Shown here piece by piece: positions 39,938 to 48,687 of a stretch of 64,000 nucleotides of DNA. The notes beneath the pieces are model-generated. The model ran no database searches, was not told the origin of the DNA, and saw nothing but the letters and a program-made list of their open reading frames with translations. This stretch comes from Halodesulfovibrio sp. (GTDB lineage: Bacteria; Desulfobacterota; Desulfovibrionia; Desulfovibrionales; Desulfovibrionaceae). Location: positions 24,319 through 88,318 of the forward strand of contig NZ_JAOARI010000037.1 of the NCBI RefSeq assembly GCF_025210605.1. Direction: 5' to 3'. The position numbers and the translations under genes were made by a program. Every line of letters starts with the position of its first letter. Within the stretch, counting starts at the first letter, position 1.

Positions 39938-40878
39938 CAATTAAGCTCTGGTGACGTCGAAAGGTGAATTGTTACATGGTCGCCAAGGGAAAGATTCAGT
40001 AGTTCTGCGGCGGAACACATATTACAAGCAATTTCCAAATAGCCCTGACTGCCACAAATAATGCCGATTTGGTTGTGCTTTAATTCAGCGTAGGCAGTGA
40101 TATATTGCAGTGCGCGTTTTGTCTGGGTGCTAACTGTCAGCTCGCCGCCCCTTTCAATTCGTTTATGCCATTTGGGGATTGGTAGGTTGAGGACAACATT
40201 GCCAAAGGTATCTATGTGCAACACATGAGTATGGATAGTGTTGTCTTGCTCTTGTGCTGTTGAGTCGCGTTGGCAGATAATGTTTTCTGCTAATGCGTAT
40301 CCCCTTTTTTCCATGTATGAATCCAGCATAAAATCACTACATGTTTTTTCGACTGTGTGATTTTCTTTTTTACAGTCCTGCGTTGAGTTTTTGCTAAATG
40401 GAACTGGTGTGACATGCTCACGGACTGAAGGTTGCTGCGTAATGAAATTGGCTATATCTGCTGCCAAGGGAGAAAAAAGCGTTCTGCCGTGAAAAGTACA
40501 AGAGTGTGCCGTATATTTGAGCGGAAGTTGATTTTGCTTGATACGATAGACTTGAGCCTTTTTGTATCGGGCATGTAGTAAGGAAAGACAACCGTTATCT
40601 GGGGCTAAGATGGTTCGATTGCCGATGACCATGCAGAGTATGTCACGCGTGGTTCCCACGCCAGGGTCTACCACACAGATTGTGATGGAGTACGGTGGCA
40701 GGTGATCGATTGTTGAATCGAGAAAAAAAGCTGCTTGGGTAATATTGTGCGCTGAGACTGTGTGGGTAATGTCAAAGATTGGATGGTGAGGGGCGAGCGT
40801 TGCAAGCACCCCTTTCATTTGCGCAACATATGGGTCGGTAGTGCCAAAGTCTGTTAATAAAAAAAAGCTAACTGCCAT
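39937..40878 (-). CDS. SAM hydroxide adenosyltransferase (DUF62 family)
   Basis: This 313-residue protein has the signatures of the SAM-cleaving chlorinase/fluorinase superfamily: LLTDFGTTDPYVAQMKGVL, VVDPGVGTTRD and LAPDNGCLSLL. The C-terminal domain contains IDTFGNVVLNLP. Most bacterial members use water as nucleophile and make adenosine and methionine from SAM. A hydrophilic insert (about 165-205, with several Cys) is unusual. It is translationally coupled to cobS. Confidence 0.88.
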   Translation of the reverse strand: MAVSFFLLTDFGTTDPYVAQMKGVLATLAPHHPIFDITHTVSAHNITQAAFFLDSTIDHLPPYSITICVVDPGVGTTRDILCMVIGNRTILAPDNGCLSLLHARYKKAQVYRIKQNQLPLKYTAHSCTFHGRTLFSPLAADIANFITQQPSVREHVTPVPFSKNSTQDCKKENHTVEKTCSDFMLDSYMEKRGYALAENIICQRDSTAQEQDNTIHTHVLHIDTFGNVVLNLPIPKWHKRIERGGELTVSTQTKRALQYITAYAELKHNQIGIICGSQGYLEIACNMCSAAELLNLSLGDHVTIHLSTSPELN

Positions 40879-40922
40879 TGTTTTCCCCTAAAAAAGTAGA
40901 AAAGTAGGCATCCACCATAACG

Positions 40923-40958
40923 TTTTTACCCCATATACAATAGTATACGGGGTAAAAA
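40923..40958 (-). terminator. Terminator between rex and the SAM hydrolase gene
   Basis: TTTTTACCCC ... GGGGTAAAAA forms a long stem (one mismatch) with U-rich ends on both strands. It lies about 50 bases after the rex stop on the minus strand. Confidence 0.75.
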
Positions 40959-41009
40959 AGAAAATTTGATTGAGTTACCTATGCAATATGTAATTTAACC
41001 CCAAATGTA

Positions 41010-41654
41010 CTATTTAGTATTCGGATGAGTAATGTTGAAAGAGAGCGCGTACAGATGGTGGAAAAAGTCTACATATTCAACATTTACATGATCCGGCACA
41101 GTGATTCGGGATGGAGCAAAGTTTAAAATGCCATTAATGCCAGCTTCAACAAGGTGGTTGGCTGCACGCTGAGCACGCTCCGGCGGAGTTGTAATGATAC
41201 CAATTTCAGCACCATTATCGCCGATCATTTCTCGTAAACGTTTTGTACAAACAACTTCAAGTCCAGATACTTCTTCACCAATTTTAAACGGGTCACAATC
41301 AAATGCGCCGACAATGTTAAAACCGCGAAGGCGGAATTCTTTATGATTCAAAAGAGCTTTGCCAAGGTTACCGACGCCGACAAGAACAGTTCTCCATTCT
41401 CTGTCAACACCAAGAGCACTGGTAATGGAAGCTATAAGGTTTTTTACGTAGTAGCCTACGCCTCGTACTCCGAATTCTCCGAAGTATGCGAGGTCTTTAC
41501 GTATCTGGGAAGCGTTAACATTGCACGCTTTTGCAAGCGGCTCTGAGGAAATAACTTCAGTACCTTCTCGCTGAAGATTCTCCAATACTTGAACATATAC
41601 GGCCAGTCGCTGAATGGTCGCTCTTGGAATATGTTCACTTTTTTGACGTGGCAT
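41010..41654 (-). CDS. rex: Redox-sensing transcriptional repressor Rex
   Basis: This 214-residue repressor has an N-terminal winged helix (IPRATIQRLAVYVQVLENL, SQIRKDLAYFGEFGVRGVGY) and a Rossmann NADH-binding domain (TVLVGVGNLGKALLNH). The C-terminal helix is LYALSFNIT. Rex leaves DNA when the NADH/NAD+ ratio rises. GGAG precedes the start. A close match to the Rex operator lies 14 bases upstream. It is downstream of atpE after a terminator. Confidence 0.96.
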   Translation of the reverse strand: MPRQKSEHIPRATIQRLAVYVQVLENLQREGTEVISSEPLAKACNVNASQIRKDLAYFGEFGVRGVGYYVKNLIASITSALGVDREWRTVLVGVGNLGKALLNHKEFRLRGFNIVGAFDCDPFKIGEEVSGLEVVCTKRLREMIGDNGAEIGIITTPPERAQRAANHLVEAGINGILNFAPSRITVPDHVNVEYVDFFHHLYALSFNITHPNTK

Positions 41655-41667
41655 GAACGCTCCAAAT

Positions 41668-41685
41668 TTGTGAAATAATTCTCAT
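41668..41685. promoter_or_regulatory. Probable Rex operator in front of rex
   Basis: TTGTGAAATAATTCTCAT matches the known consensus TTGTGAA-N4-TTCACAA at 7 of 7 positions in one half and 5 of 7 in the other. It overlaps the leader just before the rex start, consistent with autoregulation. Evidence is the sequence match only. Confidence 0.6.
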
Positions 41686-41693
41686 GGTTTAAA

Positions 41694-41726
41694 GTAAAAA
41701 AGAGGAGACCGAAGACGGCCTCCTCT
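41694..41726 (-). terminator. Terminator after atpE
   Basis: The stem AGAGGAG ... CTCCTCT has inner CCG/CGG pairing and is followed on the minus strand by U6, about 18 bases after the atpE stop. Confidence 0.85.
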
Positions 41727-41744
41727 AAAAGGCAGGTTGTAGAC

Positions 41745-42053
41745 TTATGCAGTGAGAAGCATAAGGTTAACAACGAGAGCGTAAATGGAAAGGGATTCTA
41801 CGAATGCCAGACCAAGAATGAGAGCAACAGTAATTTTGTTAGATGCTTCTGGGTTACGTGCAGTACCTTCACAAGCAGCTTTCAGACCGAGACCCTGACC
41901 GATACCACAACCAGCAGCAGCAATAGCCATGCCGAGAGCAGCACCGAAGTAAACGAGATCGCCGTAGGTGTTAGCACCTTCTGCTGCGAAAGCAACAGCT
42001 GCGATAGAGATCAGAGCAACAGTGTTGAGAGCAATCATAAGAAACTTACGCAT
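41745..42053 (-). CDS. atpE: F1F0 ATP synthase subunit c
   Basis: This 102-residue ring subunit has two membrane helices joined by the polar loop EGTARNPEAS, with the ion-binding Glu in AFVESLSIYALV and a Gln in GCGIGQGLGLKA on the first helix. A further N-terminal hydrophobic stretch (MRKFLMIALNTVALISIAAVA, then FAAEG) looks like a cleavable signal peptide and explains the extra length over the usual 75-85 residues. Gln, Glu, Ser and Tyr at these positions resemble sodium-binding c subunits. Confidence 0.96.
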   Translation of the reverse strand: MRKFLMIALNTVALISIAAVAFAAEGANTYGDLVYFGAALGMAIAAAGCGIGQGLGLKAACEGTARNPEASNKITVALILGLAFVESLSIYALVVNLMLLTA

Positions 42054-42130
42054 TTTGAAACACTCCTAAAATTATTTTATGTTAGTTGGTCGAAGACCAT
42101 TTCCCCCGGTAACAAGGCAATGAGCTGTGA

Positions 42131-42832
42131 CTAATGTGCGTGCTCAAGAGCGCCTTTGAGGTAGATCATGCTGAGCATGAACCAAATAAATGCCTGCAAG
42201 CACTTAGCAAGACCGAACAAGAAGTAGATCGGAATAGTACCTACGATAGGTGCTAACAGGAAGAACAGGATCAGAACAATTTCTTCACCTCTGATGTTAC
42301 CGAAGAGACGGAGTGTCAGAGAAAGTGGACGAGCACAGTGAGAAATAAGTTCGAGTGGTAACATCAACGGAGACAGCCACCAGAATGGGCCGCAGAAGTG
42401 TTTGATGTAACCGGCACCCCAGCGTTTGAGGCCGACCCAGTTGTAGTAACCGAAAGTAAACAGGGCCATAGCAGCGTTCGTGTTAACGTTCGCAGTCGGG
42501 GCATCGAAGCCCGGAATCAGACCCATGAGGTTCATGGTAATAATAAAGAGGAACAGTGCGATAAGAACATGGAAAATTTTTCTTCCATCTTCACCGATGT
42601 TACTCACAACGAAATCTTCAAGACCCCCAATGATGGTCTCAAAAACATTTTGTAACTTTCCGGGGACAATTTTTATTTGTCCGCGCACAAGGAAGGCCAA
42701 ACTGAATAGAATTGCCATAGCGATCCATGTGTAAAACACATGGCTAAAATTGACTACTTCCCCGTTGATTGTAATGCTGTCCATGCCTGCGAGAGGTGCG
42801 AGCAGCAACGGATGAGGCAAACCACTTGCCAT
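42131..42832 (-). CDS. atpB: F1F0 ATP synthase subunit a
   Basis: This 233-residue stator channel subunit has about five or six membrane segments. The essential Arg is in [18 protein letters not shown], and [14 protein letters not shown] precedes it. It starts at 42832 after a GGAGG; an upstream ATG would overlap atpI. It is followed by atpE and preceded by atpI. Confidence 0.95.
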   Translation of the reverse strand: MASGLPHPLLLAPLAGMDSITINGEVVNFSHVFYTWIAMAILFSLAFLVRGQIKIVPGKLQNVFETIIGGLEDFVVSNIGEDGRKIFHVLIALFLFIITMNLMGLIPGFDAPTANVNTNAAMALFTFGYYNWVGLKRWGAGYIKHFCGPFWWLSPLMLPLELISHCARPLSLTLRLFGNIRGEEIVLILFFLLAPIVGTIPIYFLFGLAKCLQAFIWFMLSMIYLKGALEHAH

Positions 42833-42836
42833 ATCC

Positions 42837-43268
42837 CTAAGCCTCCTTGGTTTTCCGCCCATTTTGTTTGGAAATCATCCAAATGAGCATCGTTACCATA
42901 CTTGTAGCCAAACCGGACACAAGCGCCATCATAGGAACATGTACCTTTACAATCAGAGCGGCAATAACCACTCCGACAATAAGCAGGCGTCCATAAAATC
43001 TGAATAGCATTCCCCACAGCATGCTTCGGTCATATTCTCGCAAGATGATTTGCTGAATAAACTTGGCAACTGAAAAGAAGCTGTACGTGGCTATTACTGC
43101 CCCAATTGCAAATGTAATTGGCCACATGCTAAACCAGACCGTGCAAAGTGCTGCTACTATGGCAATGCCGCAGAGTTGAATCTGAATGCGAAGAATCGAG
43201 CGGATATCAGGCAGCCTGAACCCTTTTGAGTACAAGCGCTTTTCAATCTTTTCGCTGAAATCTTTCAT
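42837..43268 (-). CDS. atpI: ATP synthase accessory protein AtpI
   Basis: This 143-residue membrane protein has four hydrophobic segments and the short basic ends common to the ATP synthase I group. AtpI helps assemble the c ring and may carry Mg2+. It overlaps atpZ by 26 bases and ends four bases before atpB, so translation is coupled along the cluster. Confidence 0.82.
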   Translation of the reverse strand: MKDFSEKIEKRLYSKGFRLPDIRSILRIQIQLCGIAIVAALCTVWFSMWPITFAIGAVIATYSFFSVAKFIQQIILREYDRSMLWGMLFRFYGRLLIVGVVIAALIVKVHVPMMALVSGLATSMVTMLIWMISKQNGRKTKEA

Positions 43269-43518
43269 TATCTTCTCTTTCCTGATTCCTCATTACCTTT
43301 TTGGTGTCAGCATACACAGCTTTGAAACCGGCAATTACACCGAGAATCAAAAATATTATGAACATCCAGGGTTTTGTCCCTAACCAATCATCCAGAAAAT
43401 AGCCTGCCACCGCCCCCACTGCGGGGTGTGATACCATATGTAGACCAATCGTTCCGACCGTTCCCATTGTATCGACGTATTTTCCGGGATTAGCTCCCTT
43501 GTTTTTCTTAACGACCAT
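43243..43518 (-). CDS. atpZ: AtpZ-like small membrane protein
   Basis: This 91-residue protein has two membrane helices (GLHMVSHPAVGAVAGYFLDDW and WMFIIFLILGVIAGFKAVY) and the conserved G(Y/F)FLDxWLGTxPW segment of the AtpZ family. It is the first gene of the a/c cluster and overlaps atpI. Confidence 0.82.
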   Translation of the reverse strand: MVVKKNKGANPGKYVDTMGTVGTIGLHMVSHPAVGAVAGYFLDDWLGTKPWMFIIFLILGVIAGFKAVYADTKKVMRNQEREDNERFQRKD

Positions 43519-43856
43519 AAATGATTTCCCTTAGCATGCGAAAGTGCTGCGTAAGCTAGACCACTTCGTGCAATCGTTCACAAGTTGGTTTGGAGTTATC
43601 ACGCACGATACTCTGCGTCAACTTATGAAGCTGCTTTTTTGTTCTTTTTTTCACACAAAACAAGCGGTTTGAGTGTGCAAACAATAGCGCGCTGCGCCTT
43701 GGTTCAAAAGCACTTTCGGGCTGAAAAAAGGTTGCGCTGAGCATGTGAAATTTCCCTGTTACAGCCATCTGTCAACATGGTTTTAGTGTAACATAGGTAG
43801 ACGGGGTGGTGCTGGAAAGAGTGAAAGTGCTATGTCCACTCTTTCCAGCGGAGGTG
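43519..43856. other. Intergenic region between the atpZ cluster and rlmD
   Basis: No gene is seen. A 13-bp perfect stem, GCTGGAAAGAGTG ... CACTCTTTCCAGC (43811-43849), follows rlmD and may act as its terminator although no U tract is present. The promoter of atpZ-I-B-E should be here; TTCACA-like half sites occur but no full Rex operator. Confidence 0.5.
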
Positions 43857-45257
43857 TTAATTGATGAGGTCGAGTCGCACAATGTTTTCGATGTGCGCTG
43901 TCTGAGGGAACATATCAACAGGCTGGACAGCCGTAACTTTATATTGCTTGCTGAGTGTCGCTATGTCGCGTGCCTGTGTTGCCGGATCGCAAGAAACATA
44001 CACGATACGCTTAGGTGATCGTTTCATGAGCAGCTCGACCACTTCCGGATTCATGCCGGAGCGTGGCGGGTCAACGAAGACAACATCGGGCTGAGACGGT
44101 TCGTCGGAAAGAACATTGCGAACATCTCCGCTTACGAATCTAACGTTGCTGATGTTGTTGATTGTGGCGTTTTCGTTGGCAGATGCGATAGCTTGCGCGG
44201 TGATTTCCATTGCGAATACATCTGCGGCATCAGGGGCGGCTGTAAGAGCAATGCCGCCAACACCACAGTATAAATCCCAGACATTCTCAGTGCCGCTCAG
44301 TTCTGCAAGGTCAACAGCTTCACCGTAAAGGCGTGCTGTTGCATCAGTATTAACCTGAAAGAAACCGTCAGCATGCGATGAAAGAGATAGAGATGGTCTG
44401 CTGTTTTCGAAGTTGAGGACTTCGGTCAGTGATTTTTGTCCGAGAACAACAAATGTCTTTTCGCCGTATGCAACCTGAGTTGTATGGGTGCGGAGGGAGT
44501 GGATGAACGTTGTCACATTCATACGTTCCTGCAACAGCTGCCCCAATTGCTTGATAGCGCGGTGCTGCTGGTCTCCGTTAGTTGTGTCCTTTGTTGTAAT
44601 TACCTGTACCATGCACTGGTTAGTGTGCTTGGTTTCGCGGATAACAAGAAAACGTAGATATCCACGGCGGGCATTTGCATCGTATGCGGTAAGAGCCGGT
44701 GTCGCATTAACGAACTCGCGCACGAGGTTGAGAATCTCTACTGTGCGTTCGGTTTGTAAGTAGCATTCCTGTAAATCTACAACATTATGAGTGCCGTAGC
44801 GGCGAAGACCTACAACGATTTCACCGTGTTTGTCTCCAAACGCAAATTCCATTTTATTGCGGTAGTAAAATGTTTCAGGCGAAGGAATCGGGTCATTGAT
44901 GTCAATGTTTTCTGCGCCAGCAATGCGCTTCAAGCTGTCAGAGACAAAACGTTTTTTCCATTCAAGCTGTTTTGCGTAGTCCATATTCTGCCATAAGCAG
45001 CCGCCGCAAACACCAAAATGGTTGCAGCGAGGGGTGATTTGGTCTGGAGCATCAGAGATAACTTTTACAAGAACAGCTTCTGCAAATCGTTTTTTCTTTT
45101 TAGTTATTTTTACTTCAACAGTCTGGCCTGGCAGCCCTCTGTCCATGAAAATTACCATACCGTCTAAACGTGTGAGTGCTTTCCCGCCAGTTGCAAGAGC
45201 ATCAATGGTTACGGTCAGGGTGTCGCCCTTGGCAAACTGTGAATCTTTGGTTGTCAT
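43857..45257 (-). CDS. rlmD: RlmD-like 23S rRNA (uracil-C5)-methyltransferase
   Basis: This 466-residue enzyme has an N-terminal TRAM domain (DTLTVTIDALATGGKAL), an iron-sulfur cysteine set (CNHFGVCGGCLWQNM), and a C-terminal SAM domain (VWDLYCGVGGIAL) with catalytic Cys in IVYVSCDPATQARD. It adds a methyl group to C5 of a uracil in rRNA. RlmD is the most likely member, but RlmC- or RlmCD-type specificity cannot be excluded. Confidence 0.9.
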   Translation of the reverse strand: MTTKDSQFAKGDTLTVTIDALATGGKALTRLDGMVIFMDRGLPGQTVEVKITKKKKRFAEAVLVKVISDAPDQITPRCNHFGVCGGCLWQNMDYAKQLEWKKRFVSDSLKRIAGAENIDINDPIPSPETFYYRNKMEFAFGDKHGEIVVGLRRYGTHNVVDLQECYLQTERTVEILNLVREFVNATPALTAYDANARRGYLRFLVIRETKHTNQCMVQVITTKDTTNGDQQHRAIKQLGQLLQERMNVTTFIHSLRTHTTQVAYGEKTFVVLGQKSLTEVLNFENSRPSLSLSSHADGFFQVNTDATARLYGEAVDLAELSGTENVWDLYCGVGGIALTAAPDAADVFAMEITAQAIASANENATINNISNVRFVSGDVRNVLSDEPSQPDVVFVDPPRSGMNPEVVELLMKRSPKRIVYVSCDPATQARDIATLSKQYKVTAVQPVDMFPQTAHIENIVRLDLIN

Positions 45258-45442
45258 ATGAAGTCCGGTAAAATAAAAGATGGGAGAAAAGGTTAGAAAA
45301 ATTAATTATGCCTACTGCCACAAGGAGTTTGTGGCAAAAAGATTTTGTGTTTTGGCAAAACTGATCTTGACATTTTCACTAAATAGCGCAACTACTTTTT
45401 TTGCGTTGCAGGGGTCAATGGAAAGAGTAAAGGAGTGGAGCT

Positions 45443-45583
45443 ATGTTAGGTGAGCTTTTTGAAGGCATGATGCATTCAACCCCACAGGGCTTTGTGGGTG
45501 TAGGTCTTATTTTTATTTACTTTGTGGTCATTTTTTCCACTGCTATTTATCGTGTGAAAAAAGGCGAACATCTCGACCATTAA
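45443..45583 (+). CDS. Small single-span membrane protein of 46 residues
   Basis: This short frame follows AAAGGAGTGGAGCT and encodes one membrane helix (GVGLIFIYFVVIFSTAIYRV) with an acidic N-terminus and a short KKGEHLDH tail. A TTGACA -35 lies at 45367-45372 with a weak -10, and a terminator follows, so it appears to be its own transcription unit. No family is recognised. Small subunits of respiratory complexes have similar form. Confidence 0.65.
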   Translation: MLGELFEGMMHSTPQGFVGVGLIFIYFVVIFSTAIYRVKKGEHLDH

Positions 45584-45638
45584 AATCTTGATAATGGGAT
45601 AACCCCCCGTTATTTCGGTTTTCCGAAAGATTTTGCAC

Positions 45639-45682
45639 AAAGAAAAAGACCGTCTTGTCTATACGAGACGGTCTTTTTCTTT
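45639..45682. terminator. Bidirectional terminator
   Basis: The 17-bp perfect stem AAAGAAAAAGACCGTCT ... AGACGGTCTTTTTCTTT lies between the small membrane protein gene and the converging rfbA gene and can serve both. Confidence 0.9.
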
Positions 45683-45774
45683 GTTTAAAACAAGGCGTTC
45701 TAGCAAAATAGCCAGTCATACTCTTTGTGTCTATGCTGCAAGCAAGGGTATGCGTAACATATTAAGATTGTGCA

Positions 45775-46641
45775 CTATGCTTCGACCAAGCGCATCAGGT
45801 ATTGACCGTAATCGTTTTTGAGCATCGGTTCAGCGAGTTTTTTGAGCTGATCCTTTGTGATGTATCCCTTGAGATATGCCACCTCTTCAATGCAGGCGAT
45901 TTTCAGTCCTTGTCTGTTTTGGACTGTTTGCACAAATGAAGATGCCTGCTGCATGGAATCAAAGGTTCCGGTGTCCAGCCATGCCATTCCTCGTCCCAGA
46001 AGCTCGACTTTCAGAGTTCCTTCCTGAAGATACATGTCCACAATATCGGTAATCTCAAGTTCACCTCGTGGTGACGGTTTGATCTGCTTGGCAAATTCTA
46101 CCGCACGATTATCGAAGAAATAGAGTCCCGTTACTGCATATGATGAGCGGGGCTTCTCTGGCTTCTCCTCAACGCTTATCGCATTAAAGTCCGCATCAAA
46201 TTCAACAACACCGTAGCGTTCTGGGTCGAGTACGTGATAGCCGAAGACAATGCCGCCGTGTGTTGTTTTTGCACAACGCTCCAGCATTTCTGTCAGCCCG
46301 TCACTGTAAAAAAGGTTGTCCCCAAGGATAAGACTGACGGGGGAGTCGCCAATAAATTCTTCTGCAAGAATAAAAGCTTGCGCTAACCCCTCAGGCTTTG
46401 GCTGTTCAATGTATTCTAAATTTAGCCCCAGCTGAGAACCGTCCCCGAACATTCCTTTGAACCGTGGAAGATCTTCCGGTGTAGAAATTATACAAATGTC
46501 ACGAATGCCAGCAAGCATCAGTGTAGAAAGCGGATAGTATATCATCGGCTTGTCATATACCGGCAACAGTTGCTTACATACCCCGCGGGTAATGGGGTAG
46601 AGTCGTGTGCCGGAACCACCAGCGAGGATAATGCCTTTCAT
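45775..46641 (-). CDS. rfbA: Glucose-1-phosphate thymidylyltransferase
   Basis: This 288-residue enzyme makes dTDP-glucose from glucose-1-phosphate and dTTP, the first step to dTDP-rhamnose for surface polysaccharides. It starts [20 protein letters not shown] and has [26 protein letters not shown] and [13 protein letters not shown]. Other rhamnose genes (rfbB, C, D) are absent here, so it is a single gene. Confidence 0.95.
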   Translation of the reverse strand: MKGIILAGGSGTRLYPITRGVCKQLLPVYDKPMIYYPLSTLMLAGIRDICIISTPEDLPRFKGMFGDGSQLGLNLEYIEQPKPEGLAQAFILAEEFIGDSPVSLILGDNLFYSDGLTEMLERCAKTTHGGIVFGYHVLDPERYGVVEFDADFNAISVEEKPEKPRSSYAVTGLYFFDNRAVEFAKQIKPSPRGELEITDIVDMYLQEGTLKVELLGRGMAWLDTGTFDSMQQASSFVQTVQNRQGLKIACIEEVAYLKGYITKDQLKKLAEPMLKNDYGQYLMRLVEA

Positions 46642-46893
46642 AAAATTATGTCCTTGTTCGTCAATATGATCTGGGTAGTGTATTTACGTGCTGCAACCTC
46701 CATTCGCAACCTAATTTTGTTAGAATAATTGTTGCGCTATGCCATTCAAGGGGTGAGCGAGAAAACCTATCGAAATAGCAGGAACTATCCTATGTTTAAT
46801 ATGAAAAAATGCGTATGGTTCCCGAGTGCGGTTTGGTTGCAATCATCACGTAGGTATTGGCTGGGGGGCTAATCCTGCGATCGGGAGTTACAT
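46642..46893. other. Divergent intergenic region, rfbA / exported protein
   Basis: No gene is seen. A short hairpin CCTAT-CGAA-ATAGCAGG (about 46765-46781) lies in the leader of the downstream plus-strand gene. It does not match a riboswitch consensus I know. Confidence 0.4.
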
Positions 46894-47589
46894 ATGGAAC
46901 ACCGGAGCGGTCTCAATACGTTGTCGATATTTTGCAGGGGGCTTTTAGGGATATTTGTTGCTGTGGCTGTTTTGCAAGTGATGACGGTGCGCAGCACTGT
47001 GGATGATACCTCTGCGTTAGCTAGCTCCTCGGTAGATGCTGCATTGTATTTTGCGCCAGAAGTCTTTGACGGTTGGTGTGTGCTACAGGGTGACGAACGG
47101 GAAAGTATCGATTCTATCAGCTATAATGAATCTGGCTGGAATTCAGACTGGTTGCATCATGAATGTATGTTCTTGTTACGAGATAGGAGGCTTGCTGCGT
47201 TTGATTTTTCGTATAGTGCGATGAAGGTTGCAGGGCAGTTTCATTTGAGACGAAGTCAGCATCAAACGACGTATGTCAGTAGCAATGATGCAGCGGGCTG
47301 TAATGAAAAAGCTGATCAGGTGCTGGTAGCGGATGCGAGTTCAAGCGGGGGCAACGCAAAACGGTTAGAATCTGAAAAGAGTCCGCTTATTACCGTCAAG
47401 GAAGCTACAGCAAGTATTCAGAATGTCTCAACAGCGAATCAGCGTACTGCAAGAGAAAAGGAGCGGTTGCGGAAACTTAGAGCTTTTCTTTTCTGGGCGT
47501 ATGCTGCACGGCATCCTAAAGCTGCTACGGGCAGAGTTTTGTTAGCTGACGAAACACCAGATTTTACTTTGCGCTACGACAGAGATTAG
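46894..47589 (+). CDS. Hypothetical membrane-anchored or exported protein
   Basis: This 231-residue protein has an N-terminal hydrophobic helix (about 10-32, SIFCRGLLGIFVAVAVLQVM) and a polar remainder with a pair of Cys (about 62 and 91). The low-complexity middle is Ser/Ala/Asn-rich, and the C-terminal basic helix is AREKERLRKLRAFLFWAYAA. No family is recognised. GGGAG lies nine bases before the ATG. It stands alone beside a long region without genes, so confidence is moderate. Confidence 0.6.
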   Translation: MEHRSGLNTLSIFCRGLLGIFVAVAVLQVMTVRSTVDDTSALASSSVDAALYFAPEVFDGWCVLQGDERESIDSISYNESGWNSDWLHHECMFLLRDRRLAAFDFSYSAMKVAGQFHLRRSQHQTTYVSSNDAAGCNEKADQVLVADASSSGGNAKRLESEKSPLITVKEATASIQNVSTANQRTAREKERLRKLRAFLFWAYAARHPKAATGRVLLADETPDFTLRYDRD

Positions 47590-47902
47590 CGCTCCACCCT
47601 AAATCTTCACGAGTGTGGTGTGTGGATGTCGTGGGTGCTGGCGAACATGTATTTGCATTTTTCATTACACGTAAGCAGGTGTTGTCATTGTTGCAAGGAG
47701 CTATGTTTTATTCCGCAAGAAAAATGGAACAAAAGTGCATTCAGTGAAAATGATATACCTTGAATGATGATTACATCAGATTTGCAAAATATAAGGTATT
47801 GCTTTCTAGCGTGATTGGCAGGAATAGCGTGTGTTTTTAGGTAACTATATTGAATTGCAGAGATGTATCAGTCTTAACAAAGATGTGGCGATAATTGCCC
47901 AA

Positions 47903-47935
47903 TAAAAAAGCCCGCTTTCTGCCACGAAAGCGGGC
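47903..47935 (-). terminator. Orphan terminator on the minus strand
   Basis: GCCCGCTTTC ... GAAAGCGGGC (perfect 10-bp stem) is followed on the minus strand by U6. No long gene precedes it on that strand; the nearest candidate is the 20-codon ORF at 48043-48105. Confidence 0.8.
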
Positions 47936-48042
47936 GAAATGTTAGACAGGGCTAGTGTGCGGTTATCCGGAAAGTGGAGAAGAACCGGATATGCTTAGTA
48001 AAAATCGTTATCGTATCTCATCTATACTAAGCCACTAAATGC

Positions 48043-48105
48043 TCATGCCTTACAAATTTCTATTGTCGACGCAAACCGGAAAGAAAACCAAGTGGAGTTA
48101 GTCAT
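48043..48105 (-). CDS. Possible 20-residue small protein or leader peptide
   Basis: The frame encodes MTNSTWFSFRFASTIEICKA and is preceded by TTGGAGCGAAAG, a good ribosome-binding site at normal spacing. Downstream, hairpins CTTAGTA ... TACTAAG and ATCCGG ... CCGGAT and a strong terminator follow on the same strand. There is no gene after the terminator, so a classic attenuator is unlikely. It could be a small protein or part of a dual-function RNA. Confidence 0.35.
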   Translation of the reverse strand: MTNSTWFSFRFASTIEICKA

Positions 48106-48687
48106 CTTTCGCTCCAATAACACAGCCTGTATGGAACAAGTTGTGCGTTTGCATCAGCAATGTGATTGTTAGATACGGCTATTTTTTTCAAGATGCAAGT
48201 AGTAAAAAGCGCATAGTTACATGAAAATGCTGCTGCAAATTGTATTGTGTTAAAAAGACAGCATATTTTGTTTTGAATAATGTAACTGTGTTACTATGTG
48301 TTTCACGGTCTGGAAACGGTTACCTGCCAGCTATGTCAAGTAAACACAGCAGTAAAAATGTGCAGCAGTGTTACCTTTTATGATTGAAAATGTAAAAAAA
48401 TGAGTCTTCACATTTTTTTTATAACCACGAATATCTAATAGAATGGTGGTCGTGTTGTTTGCGGAAGGGAAGACTTTGCAAGAAGTCAGTTACGGTCGCA
48501 TTGAGCAGAGAGTTTTGAAGGAGTGGTGAGAGTAAAATGCAGCTATCATGATGAAAGCGTGTGTAAGCTATCGCTTCTTAGGATTCTGTGCTGTATTGAA
48601 ATGGAGTGCTATATCTATGGAGTGGCGTTTTTTGCAGATTGCATGACTCGGCATATAGGAATGGAGTTGCTGTTTAGACGTTGAGAT

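Noticed and set aside
43740..43760. Rex operator upstream of the atpZ cluster
   Set aside because: ATGTGAAATTTCCCTGT matches only the left half of the consensus; the right half is at background.
46740..46893. Riboswitch in the leader of the exported protein gene
   Set aside because: A small CGAA-capped hairpin is present but no full consensus (c-di-GMP-I, Moco or others) can be matched.
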